From QHXQ01 sp036389395 (GTDB lineage Bacteria > Acidobacteriota > Blastocatellia > Pyrinomonadales > Pyrinomonadaceae): DNA of 64,000 bases. Position 1 is the stretch's first letter. Each line of letters begins with the position of its first letter. Position numbers and translations under genes: made by a program. The notes below the pieces were generated by a model that was given only the letters and a program-made list of their open reading frames with translations, made no database searches and was not told the origin of the DNA. Of this stretch, positions 1 to 8,435 are shown piece after piece. Where the stretch lies: NCBI GenBank assembly GCA_036389395.1, contig DASVPY010000019.1, forward strand, positions 3,217 to 67,216, written 5' to 3'.

Positions 1-2
1 CG

Positions 3-1781
3 ACCTCGAAGATCGCGCGCGCCGAAGACCTCGACGCCATCGGCACGCTCGGCTTCCGCGGCGAGGCGCTCGCCTCCATCGCCTCGGTCGCGCGCGTCGA
101 ACTGTTGACGCAGACCGGGGACGAGCCTGAAGCGACGCGCGTGCTCATCGAGGGCGGGCGGATGCGCGACGTGTCGGCGGCCGCGCGCCCGCGCGGCACG
201 ACGCTCACGGTGCGCGATCTCTTCTTCAACGTGCCCGCGCGCCGCAAGTTCCTCCGCTCCGAGGCCACCGAGAGCTTCCACCTCACGAACCTCGTCACGC
301 ACTACGCGCTGGCGCACCCGGAGAGCGCTTTCGTCTTGACGAACAACGGGCGCGAGACCTTGCGCGCCGCGCCCGCCGCCGACCTGCGCGAGCGCGCGTA
401 CCAGATTTTCGGCGCGGAGTTTTTGTCGGGGCTGCTGCCCTTGAACGCGGGGCACGCGCAGGTGGCGCGCGTGCGCGGCTACGTCTCCGCGCCGCGCGAA
501 CGGCGCACGACGCGCGACGCGCAATACCTCTTCGTCAACGGCCGCTTCGTCCGCGACCGCCTGCTCGCGCGCGCGCTCACCGAAGGCTACCGCACGGTGC
601 TCCCGCACGGCGTCTACCCGGCCGCGCTGCTGTTCCTCGACGTGCCGCTCGAAGAGGTGGACGTGAACGTCCACCCGGCGAAGACCGAGGTGCGCTTCCG
701 CCGCGCCGCGGCCGTCGCCGACGCGGTGCGCGAAGGCGTCCGCGCCGCCCTCGCCGCCGCCGGCTACCTCCGCCGCGCAGCGCCCGCGCCAGAGTTCGAC
801 GACGCGCCCGCGCGGCCGACGATGAGAGACTCGCTGGCAGACGCAAGAGACGCACTGACCGAAGCCCCGGCCCGCGAGACGGACGCAAGTGACGATGCGC
901 GTGTGGCAACGCCCGCGCGCGTCGCGCCACGACCGCGACAAGAGGCCATCGAGTTCGGCTTCGCGCCGCCGCCCGCGGAGTTCGCTTTGCATGAAGGACG
1001 CGCCGCGACGGCGCGCGGCGACGAGCGCAACGGGCGACACGCACCGTCAGTCGTCGAGTCAGACACGCCGTCAGTCGTCGAGCCGGCCGCGCCTGAGAAC
1101 GGAGCTAGTTCGCGCGCCGAGGACGAGGCCGGCGCGCGCGCCGCGCTGCCGCCGCTCAACTCGATTGCGGGCGCGCTGCACGCGATCCCGGTCGCCGCCG
1201 TGCGGCACGACATACGCCCGCTTTATCAACTCGAAGAGAGCTACATCGTCGCGGCCGACGGCGAGGGCTTGCTGCTCATCGATCAACACGCGGCGCACGA
1301 GCGCGTGCTCTTCGACAAGTACCGCGCGCTCGAACAGGCGCGCGCGCCCGAAGCGCAACAACTCCTCGTGCCCGAAACGTTCGACCTGACGCCCGCGCAG
1401 GCCGCGGCCTTCGACGCGGTCGCCGCCGAGCTAGAGGCTTACGGCTTCGGCCTGCTGCGGCTGTCGGGGCGCACGGTCGGCGTCGGGGCCGTACCGGCCG
1501 ATCTGCCGGCGGCCGAGGTGCGCAACCTGCTGACGGAAGTCCTCGACGCGGTGGACGCGGAGCGGCGCGGGCGCACGCGCGAGACCTTGCGCGAGCGCGT
1601 CGCCGCGTCGCTCGCCTGTCACGCCGCCGTCAAGGTCAACATGCCGCTCGCCTACGAGAAGATGTGCTGGCTGATCGACCGCCTGCTGCTGACCTCTTCG
1701 CCCACCACCTGCCCGCACGGGCGGCCCGCCGTGCTGCGCCTCGCCACCCGCGACATCGAGCGCGGCTTCCACCGACCGTAA
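3..1781 (+). CDS. mutL: DNA mismatch repair protein MutL (5' end outside window)
   Basis: MutL couples mismatch recognition by MutS to strand incision. The frame is open from base 3, so the start lies to the left of the window; 592 residues are visible. The N-terminal GHKL ATPase shows TSKI and GFRGEALASIASV near the left edge, followed by PARRKFL. The C-terminal dimerisation domain carries DQHAAHER (1281-1304), ACHAAVK and CPHGRP (1710-1727), the motifs of endonuclease-type MutL proteins that work without MutH. In the first motif, DQHA-x2-E-x4-E, the last acidic residue is Asp, not Glu. The linker between the domains (about nt 780-1140) is low-complexity and Ala/Arg/Glu-rich, as is usual for MutL. 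Identification is secure. Confidence 0.97.
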   Translation, partial: TSKIARAEDLDAIGTLGFRGEALASIASVARVELLTQTGDEPEATRVLIEGGRMRDVSAAARPRGTTLTVRDLFFNVPARRKFLRSEATESFHLTNLVTHYALAHPESAFVLTNNGRETLRAAPAADLRERAYQIFGAEFLSGLLPLNAGHAQVARVRGYVSAPRERRTTRDAQYLFVNGRFVRDRLLARALTEGYRTVLPHGVYPAALLFLDVPLEEVDVNVHPAKTEVRFRRAAAVADAVREGVRAALAAAGYLRRAAPAPEFDDAPARPTMRDSLADARDALTEAPARETDASDDARVATPARVAPRPRQEAIEFGFAPPPAEFALHEGRAATARGDERNGRHAPSVVESDTPSVVEPAAPENGASSRAEDEAGARAALPPLNSIAGALHAIPVAAVRHDIRPLYQLEESYIVAADGEGLLLIDQHAAHERVLFDKYRALEQARAPEAQQLLVPETFDLTPAQAAAFDAVAAELEAYGFGLLRLSGRTVGVGAVPADLPAAEVRNLLTEVLDAVDAERRGRTRETLRERVAASLACHAAVKVNMPLAYEKMCWLIDRLLLTSSPTTCPHGRPAVLRLATRDIERGFHRP

Positions 1782-1853
1782 GACGGTTGACCGCGAAGAC
1801 GACGAGACGGTTGACTGCAAAGACGACAAGACTGTCGACCACAAAGACGACGG
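1782..1853 (+). repeat. Three tandem 24-nt units directly after mutL
   Basis: Units at 1782-1805, 1806-1829 and 1830-1853 share the frame GACGGTTGAC...AAGACGAC with a few substitutions each. They start one base after the mutL stop codon and run into the terminator hairpin. No function is evident. Confidence 0.7.
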
Positions 1854-1886
1854 CGCGGCGCAGAGGAGAGAGTTGCGCCGCGCCGT
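1850..1886. terminator. Hairpin between convergent genes
   Basis: Perfect 13-bp stem (1850-1862 with 1874-1886) around an 11-nt loop. It lies between mutL on the plus strand and a minus-strand gene ending at 1907, so it can serve both. There is no long T run, so termination is inferred from position and stem strength. Confidence 0.6.
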
Positions 1887-1906
1887 CTTGTGCGTTGCCT
1901 GGTTGG

Positions 1907-2260
1907 TCAGTTGCGATCCTGGCCGTCGTGCTTCTGGCGGTAGATGTCGCGGCTCGAATGGTTGAGCGAGCGTTCCAAACGTAGGCGCTCGCGCGCGGTC
2001 AACTCGCCGCCGCTGCGGCGCGCGTAAGCCTCGTAGACCCTGATCCGGGCCTGCTCGGCCTCTAAGCGCGCGGCCTCGGCGCGCGTCAACTCGCCGCTGC
2101 GCACGCCCGCTCGGATGCGCTCCTGCTGCCGGTGCTCGCGCGCGTTGATGCCGCGCGGGCGGCAGCGCTCCGCGCGCGTCTGCGCCGCCGCCGACAGCGG
2201 CAGCGCGAGCGCCGCGACGACGGTCGCCGCGGCCACGAATCTAGCTAAGGTCGCTCTCAT
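1907..2260 (-). CDS. Small secreted basic helical protein, function unknown
   Basis: 117 residues from ATG 2260, chosen over an upstream TTG because AGGAG sits 8 nt before it. Residues 1-27 form a signal peptide (MRATLARFVAAATVVAALAL then AAAQ). The mature part is a charged helix with a repeated pattern: IRAGVRSGELTRAEAARLE, then GGELTARERLRLERSLN. I have the impression that proteins with a GELTxxEaxxLexxQ signature occur in soil bacteria, but I know no assigned role. It is probably a periplasmic helical-hairpin protein. It stands alone between mutL and a repeat element. Confidence 0.75.
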   Translation of the reverse strand: MRATLARFVAAATVVAALALPLSAAAQTRAERCRPRGINAREHRQQERIRAGVRSGELTRAEAARLEAEQARIRVYEAYARRSGGELTARERLRLERSLNHSSRDIYRQKHDGQDRN

Positions 2261-2346
2261 CTCTTTCTCTCCTCGTGTCAAAGATGCGGCTCACCAACGG
2301 AGCCACAATCTTTGACGAACGACGCGCGGCCGCGGCCGAAAAAAAA

Positions 2347-2480
2347 CAGATGTCAGATGTCAGATGTCAGTGTTCGTTCAAAGTTCAAGGTTCAAAGTTC
2401 AACGTTAGCCGCAGACCGAACCTTGAACGTTGAACGTTGAACCTTGAACACTTAACTAACATCTAACATCTAACATCTAG
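2347..2480. repeat. Nested heptamer inverted-repeat element (GATGTCA outside, GTTCAAG inside)
   Basis: Two element types are nested. The outer arms are three or more copies of CAGATGT (2347-2370), answered by TAACATC copies (2456-2480). The inner arms are GTTCAAR heptamers (2376-2406), answered by YTTGAAC heptamers (2418-2448). The centre is about 11 nt. The element ends 3 nt before the stop codon of the minus-strand HAD gene at 2484. It can fold into one long hairpin. Confidence 0.85.
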
Positions 2481-2483
2481 CCT

Positions 2484-3299
2484 CTACAGTTTTGCGAGCG
2501 TGCGGAGGAGGGCGGCGGTGTCGGTGAGGTCGGGGAGGAGTGCGTCGGGGTGGTGGGGGCGCAGCGCGTCGGGCGGGTAGCTGCGGCCGGTGGCGACGGC
2601 GACGACGCGCGCGCCGAAGTGGCGGGCGCAGGCGATGTCGTTCGGCGTGTCGCCGATGACGATGAACTGCGCGGGCGCGAGTTCGAGTTGCAAGTGTTGG
2701 TTGATGCGCGCGGCGGCGAGGGCGGGCAGTTCGCGGCGGTCGTGTGCGTCGTCGCCGTACGCGCCGGGCAGTTGGAAGAAGTCGGCGAGGCCGACGAGGC
2801 GGAGCTTCAAGTGGGCGGCGCGCTCGACGTTGCCGGTCAAGAGGGCGTTGCGGTAGCGCGGGTGCGCGGCGCAGGCCGCGAGCGCGGCGCGCGCGCCCGC
2901 GAGCGGCACGTAGAGCTGTTCGCGCGTCGTGAGCCGTTCGAGTTCGGCGCAGTAGTGACCGCACAACTCGACGCGGCGCGCGCGTATCTGTTCGGGCGTG
3001 ACGCCCTCGTCGCGCAGCGCCTCGGCCGCGATCTGCAAGTCGGTCATGCCGGAGACGGACAACTCCGCGAGCCGGCCCGCCGTGCCGAAGACGCGCTCCA
3101 GGGCCGGGCGCGTGTAGTCAATGAACGCCCCCTGCCGCACCGACCGCACCAGCGTCCCGTCAATGTCCCACAGCAGGATGCGAAGGGCTGAGGGCTGAGG
3201 GCTGAGGGCTGAATCGGGAGCGGACTGCGCGTCGCTCGCCGCTTCGACCGACAAGACTTGCGCGTCACTCGCGGCACTCAGTTCTTGTTCATCCCTCAT
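2484..3299 (-). CDS. HAD-superfamily phosphatase (phosphoglycolate phosphatase-like)
   Basis: Up to 271 residues. HAD motif I is DIDGTLV near residue 45, motif II is TGN (LLTGN), and motif IV is GDTPND, with an alpha-helical C1-type cap between I and II. This predicts a Mg-dependent phosphatase acting on a small phosphorylated metabolite; the substrate cannot be told. The start is uncertain. The only ATG upstream of motif I is at 3299, inside a repeat arm, and it yields an unusual 40-residue Ala/Ser/Pro-rich leader partly encoded by GGGCTGA heptamers. It is third in a minus-strand run after accC and the biotin carrier. Confidence 0.85.
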   Translation of the reverse strand: MRDEQELSAASDAQVLSVEAASDAQSAPDSALSPQPSALRILLWDIDGTLVRSVRQGAFIDYTRPALERVFGTAGRLAELSVSGMTDLQIAAEALRDEGVTPEQIRARRVELCGHYCAELERLTTREQLYVPLAGARAALAACAAHPRYRNALLTGNVERAAHLKLRLVGLADFFQLPGAYGDDAHDRRELPALAAARINQHLQLELAPAQFIVIGDTPNDIACARHFGARVVAVATGRSYPPDALRPHHPDALLPDLTDTAALLRTLAKL

Positions 3300-3317
3300 C
3301 CTTCAGCCCTCATCCCT
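3184..3317. repeat. GGGCTGA heptamer inverted-repeat element overlapping a gene start
   Basis: Left arm 3184-3213 is four GGGCTGA units. Right arm about 3289-3317 is the complementary pattern with units such as CCCTCAT and TTCAGCC. About 75 nt between the arms encode the N-terminal leader of the HAD protein, and the right arm touches the stop codon of the biotin-carrier gene at 3317. The arms are imperfect complements. Confidence 0.75.
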
Positions 3318-3823
3318 TACTCGACTACGACGAGCACGTCGCCGGCGTTGACGGTCGTGCCGGGCTGCGCGTGGACTTCGATGACCGTGCCGGTCTTGGG
3401 CGCTTTGAGTTCGTTCTGCATCTTCATGGCTTCGACGACGAGCAGGGCGTCGCCGGCTTCGACGTGTGCGCCCGCTTCGACGAGCACGCGGACGACCTTG
3501 CCGGGCATGGCGGCCGTGAGCGACGCGCGCCCGGCCCCTGCGCCGCCCGCGCTGTGCGCGTGGCTGAGTCGTTTGGGGTCGCGCAGGGCTACTTGAAAGT
3601 GTTGCTGACCGACCGTCACTGTACGCGCGGCGTCGCTCGCGGCGGCGTCGTCCACGCGACACTCGTAGACGTGCCCGCCGAGTTGCAGGAGGTACACGCC
3701 CGGCTCAAGCACGCGGGCCGTCAACTCATAGCGCCGCCCGTCCACGGCGGCGGCCACGCGCGCGCCGTCGCGCGTCAGTTCCAGCGCGTGCTCCGCGCCG
3801 TCAAGCTCGGCCATCAGCTTCAT
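3317..3823 (-). CDS. Biotin/lipoyl attachment protein (acyl-CoA carboxylase biotin carrier)
   Basis: 168 residues. The C-terminal 75 residues are a biotinyl domain with EAMKMQNELKAPKTG, in which the Lys of AMKM is the biotinylation site. The N-terminal 90 residues are a beta-rich region also seen in carrier subunits that follow acyl-CoA carboxylase biotin carboxylases. GAAGGA lies just upstream of ATG 3823. It sits 51 nt downstream of accC on the same strand, so the two are probably the carboxylase and carrier of one acyl-CoA carboxylase. The partner carboxyltransferase is not in the window, so acetyl-, propionyl- or another acyl-CoA specificity is open. Confidence 0.9.
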   Translation of the reverse strand: MKLMAELDGAEHALELTRDGARVAAAVDGRRYELTARVLEPGVYLLQLGGHVYECRVDDAAASDAARTVTVGQQHFQVALRDPKRLSHAHSAGGAGAGRASLTAAMPGKVVRVLVEAGAHVEAGDALLVVEAMKMQNELKAPKTGTVIEVHAQPGTTVNAGDVLVVVE

Positions 3824-3874
3824 GCGTCGTCCTTCAGTCGTCGTCCTGCGCGCGTTATGCTCGCGCCGCGTTAG

Positions 3875-5419
3875 TTAAAACAGATCGCCGACACGCTGCT
3901 CTGCGGCGCGGCCGCGGACGCGCCAGTTGCTCGTAGTCGTTGTTGTCGCAACACCGTCGGGCGCGGGTGTGCGTTCGGCGTGGGCGAGTGCGGCGGCGAT
4001 CAAGGCCAAGTCGCGTGCGGTCTGATCGGACTCAGGCGCGGCAGCGTGCGTGGCGTGTCCTTGCGCGGCGGCGCGGCGCTCGTTGAAGCGCGTGATGAAG
4101 CCCGTGTCGAGGCGAGCGGCGATGAACTCTGCGTCGCGGACGACGGCGCGGAAGAAGGGCAACGTCGTCTTGATGCCGCCGACGGCGTACTCGTCGAGCG
4201 CGCGGCGCAGGCGGTCAATGGCTTCGGCGCGCGTGCGGCCCCAGACGGCGAGCTTCGAGATCATCGGGTCGTAGTAGATCGAGACCTCCGCGCCCGCGTA
4301 GACGCCGCCGTCGTCGCGCACGCCCGGCCCCTGCGGCAGACGCAAACTCGTGATGCGCCCCGGCGACGGCATGAAGTTCTGCTCCGGGTCTTCGGCGTAG
4401 ACGCGGCACTCGATGGCGTGCCCGCGCCAGTCAATTTCATCCTGCGTGAACGAGAGCGGCGCGCCGGCCGCGACCGTGATCTGCTCGCGCACGAGATCGA
4501 CGCCAGTCACCAACTCCGTGACCGGGTGCTCGACTTGCAGGCGCGTATTCATCTCAAGGAAGTAGAACTCGCGCGTCACGTCCGAGACGAGGAACTCGAC
4601 CGTGCCCGCGCCGACGTAACGAGCGGCGCGCGCGATCTCGACCGCCGCCGCGCCCATGCGCGCGCGCAGAGTCGGATCGCCGATGGGCGACGGGCACTCC
4701 TCGATCACCTTCTGATGCCGGCGCTGGATCGAGCACTCGCGCTCGCCGAGGTGAACAAAATTTCCGTGCGTGTCGGCGAAGACCTGTATCTCGATGTGGC
4801 GCGGGCGCTCGACCGCCTTCTCCAAGTAGACCGCCTCGTCGCCGAAAGCGGCGGCCGCTTCGGAGCGCGCCGTGTCGAAGGCCGAAGGCAGGTCGGCGGC
4901 GCGCGCCACGAGGCGCATCCCCTTGCCGCCGCCGCCCGCCGCCGCTTTGAGCATGACCGGATAACCAAGCTGTGCCGCGGTGGCCTGCGCGTCCGCGAGC
5001 GAGGCGAGCGCCTCGGTCGTACCGGGCACGACGGGCGCGCCGGCCGCCGCGGCCGCGCGGCGCGCGTTCGTCTTCGATCCCATCAACTCCATCGCGGCGG
5101 GCGGCGGGCCAATGAAGACGAGACCGGCGTCGGCGACGGCGCGCGCGAAGGCGGCGTTCTCGGCGAGGAAGCCGTAGCCGGGGTGGACGGCGTCCGCGCC
5201 GGCCGCCAGCGCGGCTTCGATGATGCGGTCAACGCGCAGGTAGCTCTCGACCGAGGGCGCGGGGCCGAGCAGGTAGGCTTCGTCGGCGAGGCGCACGTGC
5301 AGCGCCGCCGCGTCGGCCTCCGAGTAGACCGCGACCGGCGCGACGTTCAACTCGCGGCACGCGCGCGCGATCCGCACCGCGATCTCGCCGCGGTTGGCGA
5401 TCAGGATTTTGCGAAACAT
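3875..5419 (-). CDS. accC: Biotin carboxylase subunit of acyl-CoA carboxylase
   Basis: 514 residues; ATP-dependent carboxylation of biotin on the carrier protein. Starts MFRKILIANRGEIAVRIA, the classic biotin carboxylase N-terminus. The ATP-grasp domain follows with the glycine-rich AAAGGGGKGMR near residue 165 and EMNTRLQVEHPVTE near 295, then the C-terminal domain. It is about 60 residues longer than stand-alone AccC (near 450), the extra being a poorly conserved tail ending EQRVGDLF. That length is commoner in propionyl- or methylcrotonyl-type carboxylases. The methylmalonyl-CoA mutase elsewhere in the window would fit propionyl-CoA carboxylation, but that link is inference. Confidence 0.93.
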   Translation of the reverse strand: MFRKILIANRGEIAVRIARACRELNVAPVAVYSEADAAALHVRLADEAYLLGPAPSVESYLRVDRIIEAALAAGADAVHPGYGFLAENAAFARAVADAGLVFIGPPPAAMELMGSKTNARRAAAAAGAPVVPGTTEALASLADAQATAAQLGYPVMLKAAAGGGGKGMRLVARAADLPSAFDTARSEAAAAFGDEAVYLEKAVERPRHIEIQVFADTHGNFVHLGERECSIQRRHQKVIEECPSPIGDPTLRARMGAAAVEIARAARYVGAGTVEFLVSDVTREFYFLEMNTRLQVEHPVTELVTGVDLVREQITVAAGAPLSFTQDEIDWRGHAIECRVYAEDPEQNFMPSPGRITSLRLPQGPGVRDDGGVYAGAEVSIYYDPMISKLAVWGRTRAEAIDRLRRALDEYAVGGIKTTLPFFRAVVRDAEFIAARLDTGFITRFNERRAAAQGHATHAAAPESDQTARDLALIAAALAHAERTPAPDGVATTTTTSNWRVRGRAAEQRVGDLF

Positions 5420-5420
5420 G

Positions 5421-5661
5421 GAGGGACAGAATACAGAAGGCAGGAGTCAGAAGCCAGAAGCCGGAAGAGAGCAGAAGACAGGAGCCGGAAGTCAGAAGCC
5501 GGAAGAAGACCAGATGCTCGGAGCGCGGGGCGCAAACGGAAGCAGGAAGAACGAACGTCTCTCAGCAACAACGTCTTCGTTGAGAGCATCTCTCAACGGA
5601 GCGTCTTCCTTCCGGCTCCTGACTTCCGGCTCCTGACTTCCGGCTCCTGTCTTCTGCTTTC
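5421..5661. repeat. CAGAAGY heptamer inverted-repeat element, about 240 bp
   Basis: The left arm (5427-5512) is a degenerate run of CAGAAGY, CCGGAAG and CAGGAGY words. The right arm (5604-5660) is a run of their complements (CTTCCGG, CTCCTGA, CTTCTG). A smaller hairpin (CTCTCAGCAAC with GTTGAGAG) lies in the centre near 5546-5587. The element fills the gap between the 98-residue gene ending at 5660 and the start of accC at 5419. Confidence 0.8.
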
Positions 5662-5956
5662 AAACTACGACTGAGTTGGCGGGCTGGCGTGGGTCGAAGC
5701 GGATGACGACGTGTGCGCCGGGGGCGTAGTCGCCCGCGTGGGGCAGTTGGGCTTGGTCGAGAGTTTGTGAGGACTCGTACTCGACGCCGTTGATCTCGTA
5801 GGCGTAGAAGATGTGTGTAATCGCGCCCTGGTCGTCGGTGGCGATGTCGAAGACGCGCCCTTCGGTGATGCGGCCGGCGCGCAGGAGGCGGGCGCGGCGC
5901 GCCGCTTCGGTGTTGTCCTGCTTGCGTCGGAAAAGGCCCAGCAGCCCCATGACCAT
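5660..5956 (-). CDS. Small protein with DUF3592-like beta fold, function unknown
   Basis: 98 residues. An N-terminal amphipathic stretch (MGLLGLFRRKQDNTEAARRA) is followed by a beta-rich region (GRITEGRVFDI...ITHIFYAYEINGVEYES...VVIRFDPRQPANS). The pattern G-rV...y-Y-v-G..Y and the ending v.YdP..P..s resemble DUF3592-type domains of membrane-associated proteins; this is a weak resemblance by eye. The start could be the ATG at 5956 or 5950. It lies 9 nt downstream of the zinc-ribbon membrane gene and is probably co-transcribed with it. Confidence 0.7.
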   Translation of the reverse strand: MVMGLLGLFRRKQDNTEAARRARLLRAGRITEGRVFDIATDDQGAITHIFYAYEINGVEYESSQTLDQAQLPHAGDYAPGAHVVIRFDPRQPANSVVV

Positions 5957-5965
5957 TCGCTTGCG

Positions 5966-6868
5966 TTAAGGCGTGTTGTCGCCCCGGCTCGTGCGGGCGA
6001 CGGGCGGCGTGGCGACGAGCCGGCCGTCGCGCAGCGTGATGTCGTCGGGCGTGCCGAGTTTCTTGTCCGCGCCCGGCAGCACGACCTTGTAGCCGGTGAA
6101 GGCGAGACCCTCATCGGGCGTGTCGTCAACGCCCGTGCGGAGCGCGGTACTGCGCACGCGCAAAGCGGCCGCGCCGCGGCGCGTCTTCGTGCCGGCGGCG
6201 GGCAGCGAGGCGATGTCCGAGACCGGCTCGTAGCTCGGCCGGATCAGTTCGGCGACGCGCGCGACCGCGCCGTCCGGGTCGGGCAACTTCTCGCGCAGGT
6301 CTTCGGGCCGCGCCGGGTACGTGCCGTAGCGAATCTGGTACTGGAGCAGGACGCGGCTCACGTCGTAGGCGACGGCCTCTTCGGCCGCCTGGCGCGCGGC
6401 GGCGCGCTGTTGCAGACGCGCCGGCACGGTCAGCCCGATCAGCACGGCGAAGGCGACGACGACCGCCGCCGACATCGAAAGCCCCGCGCTCGCCAGCCGC
6501 AGCCCGGCGAAGCGCGCCGGCTCGCGCCGCAGCGTCCGCACGACGCGCACGGACGGCCACAGCGCCAGGACGGCGAACGGCAGCGTCAGCGCCTTCAAGC
6601 GCCACGCGGCGGTCTCGGCCGCGCCCATGACGTTCCAGAAGGCGAGCGAGAAGGGCTGGCGCTCGACGAGCGCGACCACCGTGCCGACGGACAGGAAGAG
6701 CAGGAGCAGCGCGCCCGCCGCGCCGACGGCGAGCGCGCGCCCGTAACCGGGCAACTCGCGCTCGGGGCGCGCCAGGGGCGGGCCGACCGCGCGCGCGCCG
6801 CAGGCCGCGCAGTCAACCAGGGCCTGCTCGCCGGACAGTTTTTCGCCGCAACAGGGGCAGATGTTCAA
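5966..6868 (-). CDS. Zinc-ribbon membrane protein, function unknown
   Basis: 300 residues. The N-terminus holds a CPCC...CAAC zinc ribbon (residues 4-24). Three hydrophobic segments follow, near residues 47-67, 90-110 and 128-148 (for example GAAGALLLLFLSVGTVVAL and AAVVVAFAVLIGLTV). The C-terminal 150 residues are soluble, beginning with a helical region like the start of a pseudopilin (AYDVSRVLLQYQIRYGTYPA). The tail LPGADKKLGTPDDI resembles the end of many type II secretion pseudopilins. It may be a membrane-anchored pilin-like or sensor protein; no function can be given. Confidence 0.7.
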   Translation of the reverse strand: MNICPCCGEKLSGEQALVDCAACGARAVGPPLARPERELPGYGRALAVGAAGALLLLFLSVGTVVALVERQPFSLAFWNVMGAAETAAWRLKALTLPFAVLALWPSVRVVRTLRREPARFAGLRLASAGLSMSAAVVVAFAVLIGLTVPARLQQRAAARQAAEEAVAYDVSRVLLQYQIRYGTYPARPEDLREKLPDPDGAVARVAELIRPSYEPVSDIASLPAAGTKTRRGAAALRVRSTALRTGVDDTPDEGLAFTGYKVVLPGADKKLGTPDDITLRDGRLVATPPVARTSRGDNTP

Positions 6869-6965
6869 CGTGTGTTACCTCGCTGCTCGATACGCGTCGT
6901 GCGGGGGCACGGTTCGGATTTTAATAAAATGACGAAACAAAAAAACGACGAAACGGCGTCGGCTT

Positions 6966-7685
6966 TCAGGGGGTCGGCGTCGCGCCGCCGACGACCTTCT
7001 GTGCGTCCACCTTCGGCGCGTCCGCGCCCTCGGCGCGCGCGGCTTTGGATGCGCGGGCCGCCGCGTCCGTGCGCCAGACCTCGCGCCACGTGTGGTACAT
7101 GCGGTGCGCGAACGTCCAGTAAGAGCCGACCGCCAGAATCCAGAGCACCGCGGGCATGCGGTTGGCGAAGAAGTTCTGCGAGCCGGGGTGCGTCGAAAGC
7201 CCGCCGATGATCAAGAGCACGACGCGCTCGGGCCGGCGCAGGAAACCAACGTCGCACTTCGGGATCAGACTCTCGGCGCGCGCGCTCGCGTAGGAGACCA
7301 TGACCGACCCCATCATGGCCGCGCCCGCGAGGAAGACGTTCAAGGTCGAGTGGTACGCCGTGTCGCGCGCGTAGAAGACCATCAGCCCGACGAAGACGAC
7401 CATGTCGGAGAGCCGGTCGAGCGACGAGTCGAGGAAGCCGCCGAAGCGCGTGACCCGGCCCGAGAGGCGCGCCACCTGCCCGTCGAGCATGTCGAACAGG
7501 TTGGCGACGACGAGCACGACGCCGGCCCAGAAGAAATAGCCGAGGCCGAACAGCAGCCCCGACAGGACGTTGATGGCGACGCCGACGACCGTCAGCGCGT
7601 TCGGGTTGATCCCGCCCTGCGCCAGCCAGCGCACCATCGCGCTGATGATCCGCTGCGCGCCACGCCCGATGCTCGCCCCAAACAA
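6966..7685 (-). CDS. CDP-alcohol phosphatidyltransferase family membrane protein
   Basis: 239 residues. The family signature D-x2-DGx2AR-x8-G-x3-D-x3-D is complete in DMLDGQVAR...GGFLDSSLD near residues 67-90. About six hydrophobic helices surround it. Enzymes of this family transfer a phosphatidyl group from CDP-diacylglycerol to an alcohol (glycerol phosphate, inositol phosphate or serine); the acceptor cannot be told. The start is a TTG at 7685 with GGAG about 12 nt upstream; no suitable ATG exists. A Pro/Ala/Lys-rich soluble tail follows the last helix. Confidence 0.88.
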   Translation of the reverse strand: MFGASIGRGAQRIISAMVRWLAQGGINPNALTVVGVAINVLSGLLFGLGYFFWAGVVLVVANLFDMLDGQVARLSGRVTRFGGFLDSSLDRLSDMVVFVGLMVFYARDTAYHSTLNVFLAGAAMMGSVMVSYASARAESLIPKCDVGFLRRPERVVLLIIGGLSTHPGSQNFFANRMPAVLWILAVGSYWTFAHRMYHTWREVWRTDAAARASKAARAEGADAPKVDAQKVVGGATPTP

Positions 7686-7922
7686 GTGTCAGCCTTTCTC
7701 CGGGAACAAAACCGACGGGTCTCGCCACACGGCGACACCCGCCACATTGACAGAGCATGATAGGGACGCGCGCAAGTAGTGTCAAGAAAAGAGCTAAGGC
7801 CGGCCCGGTCGGCAATACCCCGCGTGCCTTTTGCTGCGCGATTATGTCAGGAAAAGCCACGGCCGCCCCTTGGCCCGCGCCGCGCCGCTACGTTAATCTC
7901 TCGGCCGCGAGGTGCATCCGCG

Positions 7923-8267
7923 ATGACCGACGAAGAACGCCAACGGACGATGGACTTCATCATCGAGCAGCAGGCCCAGTTTGCCGTGCAGCAGGCGCGG
8001 CTTACCGAGCAACAGGAGCGGCTCAACGCGACGGTCGAGCGGATCGGCCAGAAAGTTGATCGCACGGCCGACAGCGTGATGGCGCTGCTGGCTATCGCGG
8101 AGATGCACGAGCGTGAGATTGAGAAAAACAAACGGGACATCGGGAAAACGGACGCGCGCCTGAGCGAAATCACCGACAAGATCAATGAAATCACCGACAA
8201 GATCAACGCGCTCGTTGACATAGTGGAGCGGCACATCAGCGCGGGCGGCCACGACCATCAGCGTTGA
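7923..8267 (+). CDS. Small coiled-coil protein, function unknown
   Basis: 114 residues from ATG 7923 (MTDEERQRTMDFIIEQQAQF). Nearly the whole protein is predicted helix with heptad spacing; a short internal repeat (EITDKIN twice) lies near residues 82-95. No membrane segment or signal peptide. It is probably a cytoplasmic coiled-coil oligomer. It reads into a strong terminator shared with greA. Confidence 0.75.
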   Translation: MTDEERQRTMDFIIEQQAQFAVQQARLTEQQERLNATVERIGQKVDRTADSVMALLAIAEMHEREIEKNKRDIGKTDARLSEITDKINEITDKINALVDIVERHISAGGHDHQR

Positions 8268-8378
8268 GCCGTCGCCCGGCGGAGCAAAGTCACGTTTCGT
8301 GAGCTTGCTCCGTGCTGGTTCGTGTGACTTCGTGGATGAAATTTTTCGGCCGCTTTCGCCGGACGGCCGTTAAATAAA

Positions 8379-8415
8379 GCGCACGCCGCCGGACAGTTTG
8401 TCCGGCGGCGTGCGC
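8379..8415. terminator. Strong bidirectional terminator
   Basis: Perfect 17-bp GC-rich stem (8379-8395 with 8399-8415) and a 3-nt loop, followed by a T-rich run (8416-8422) on the plus strand and preceded by an A-rich run (8371-8378) that gives U-rich RNA on the minus strand. It separates the convergent coiled-coil gene and greA. Confidence 0.92.
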
Positions 8416-8435
8416 TCTTTTTGTGAGCCGGCGCG

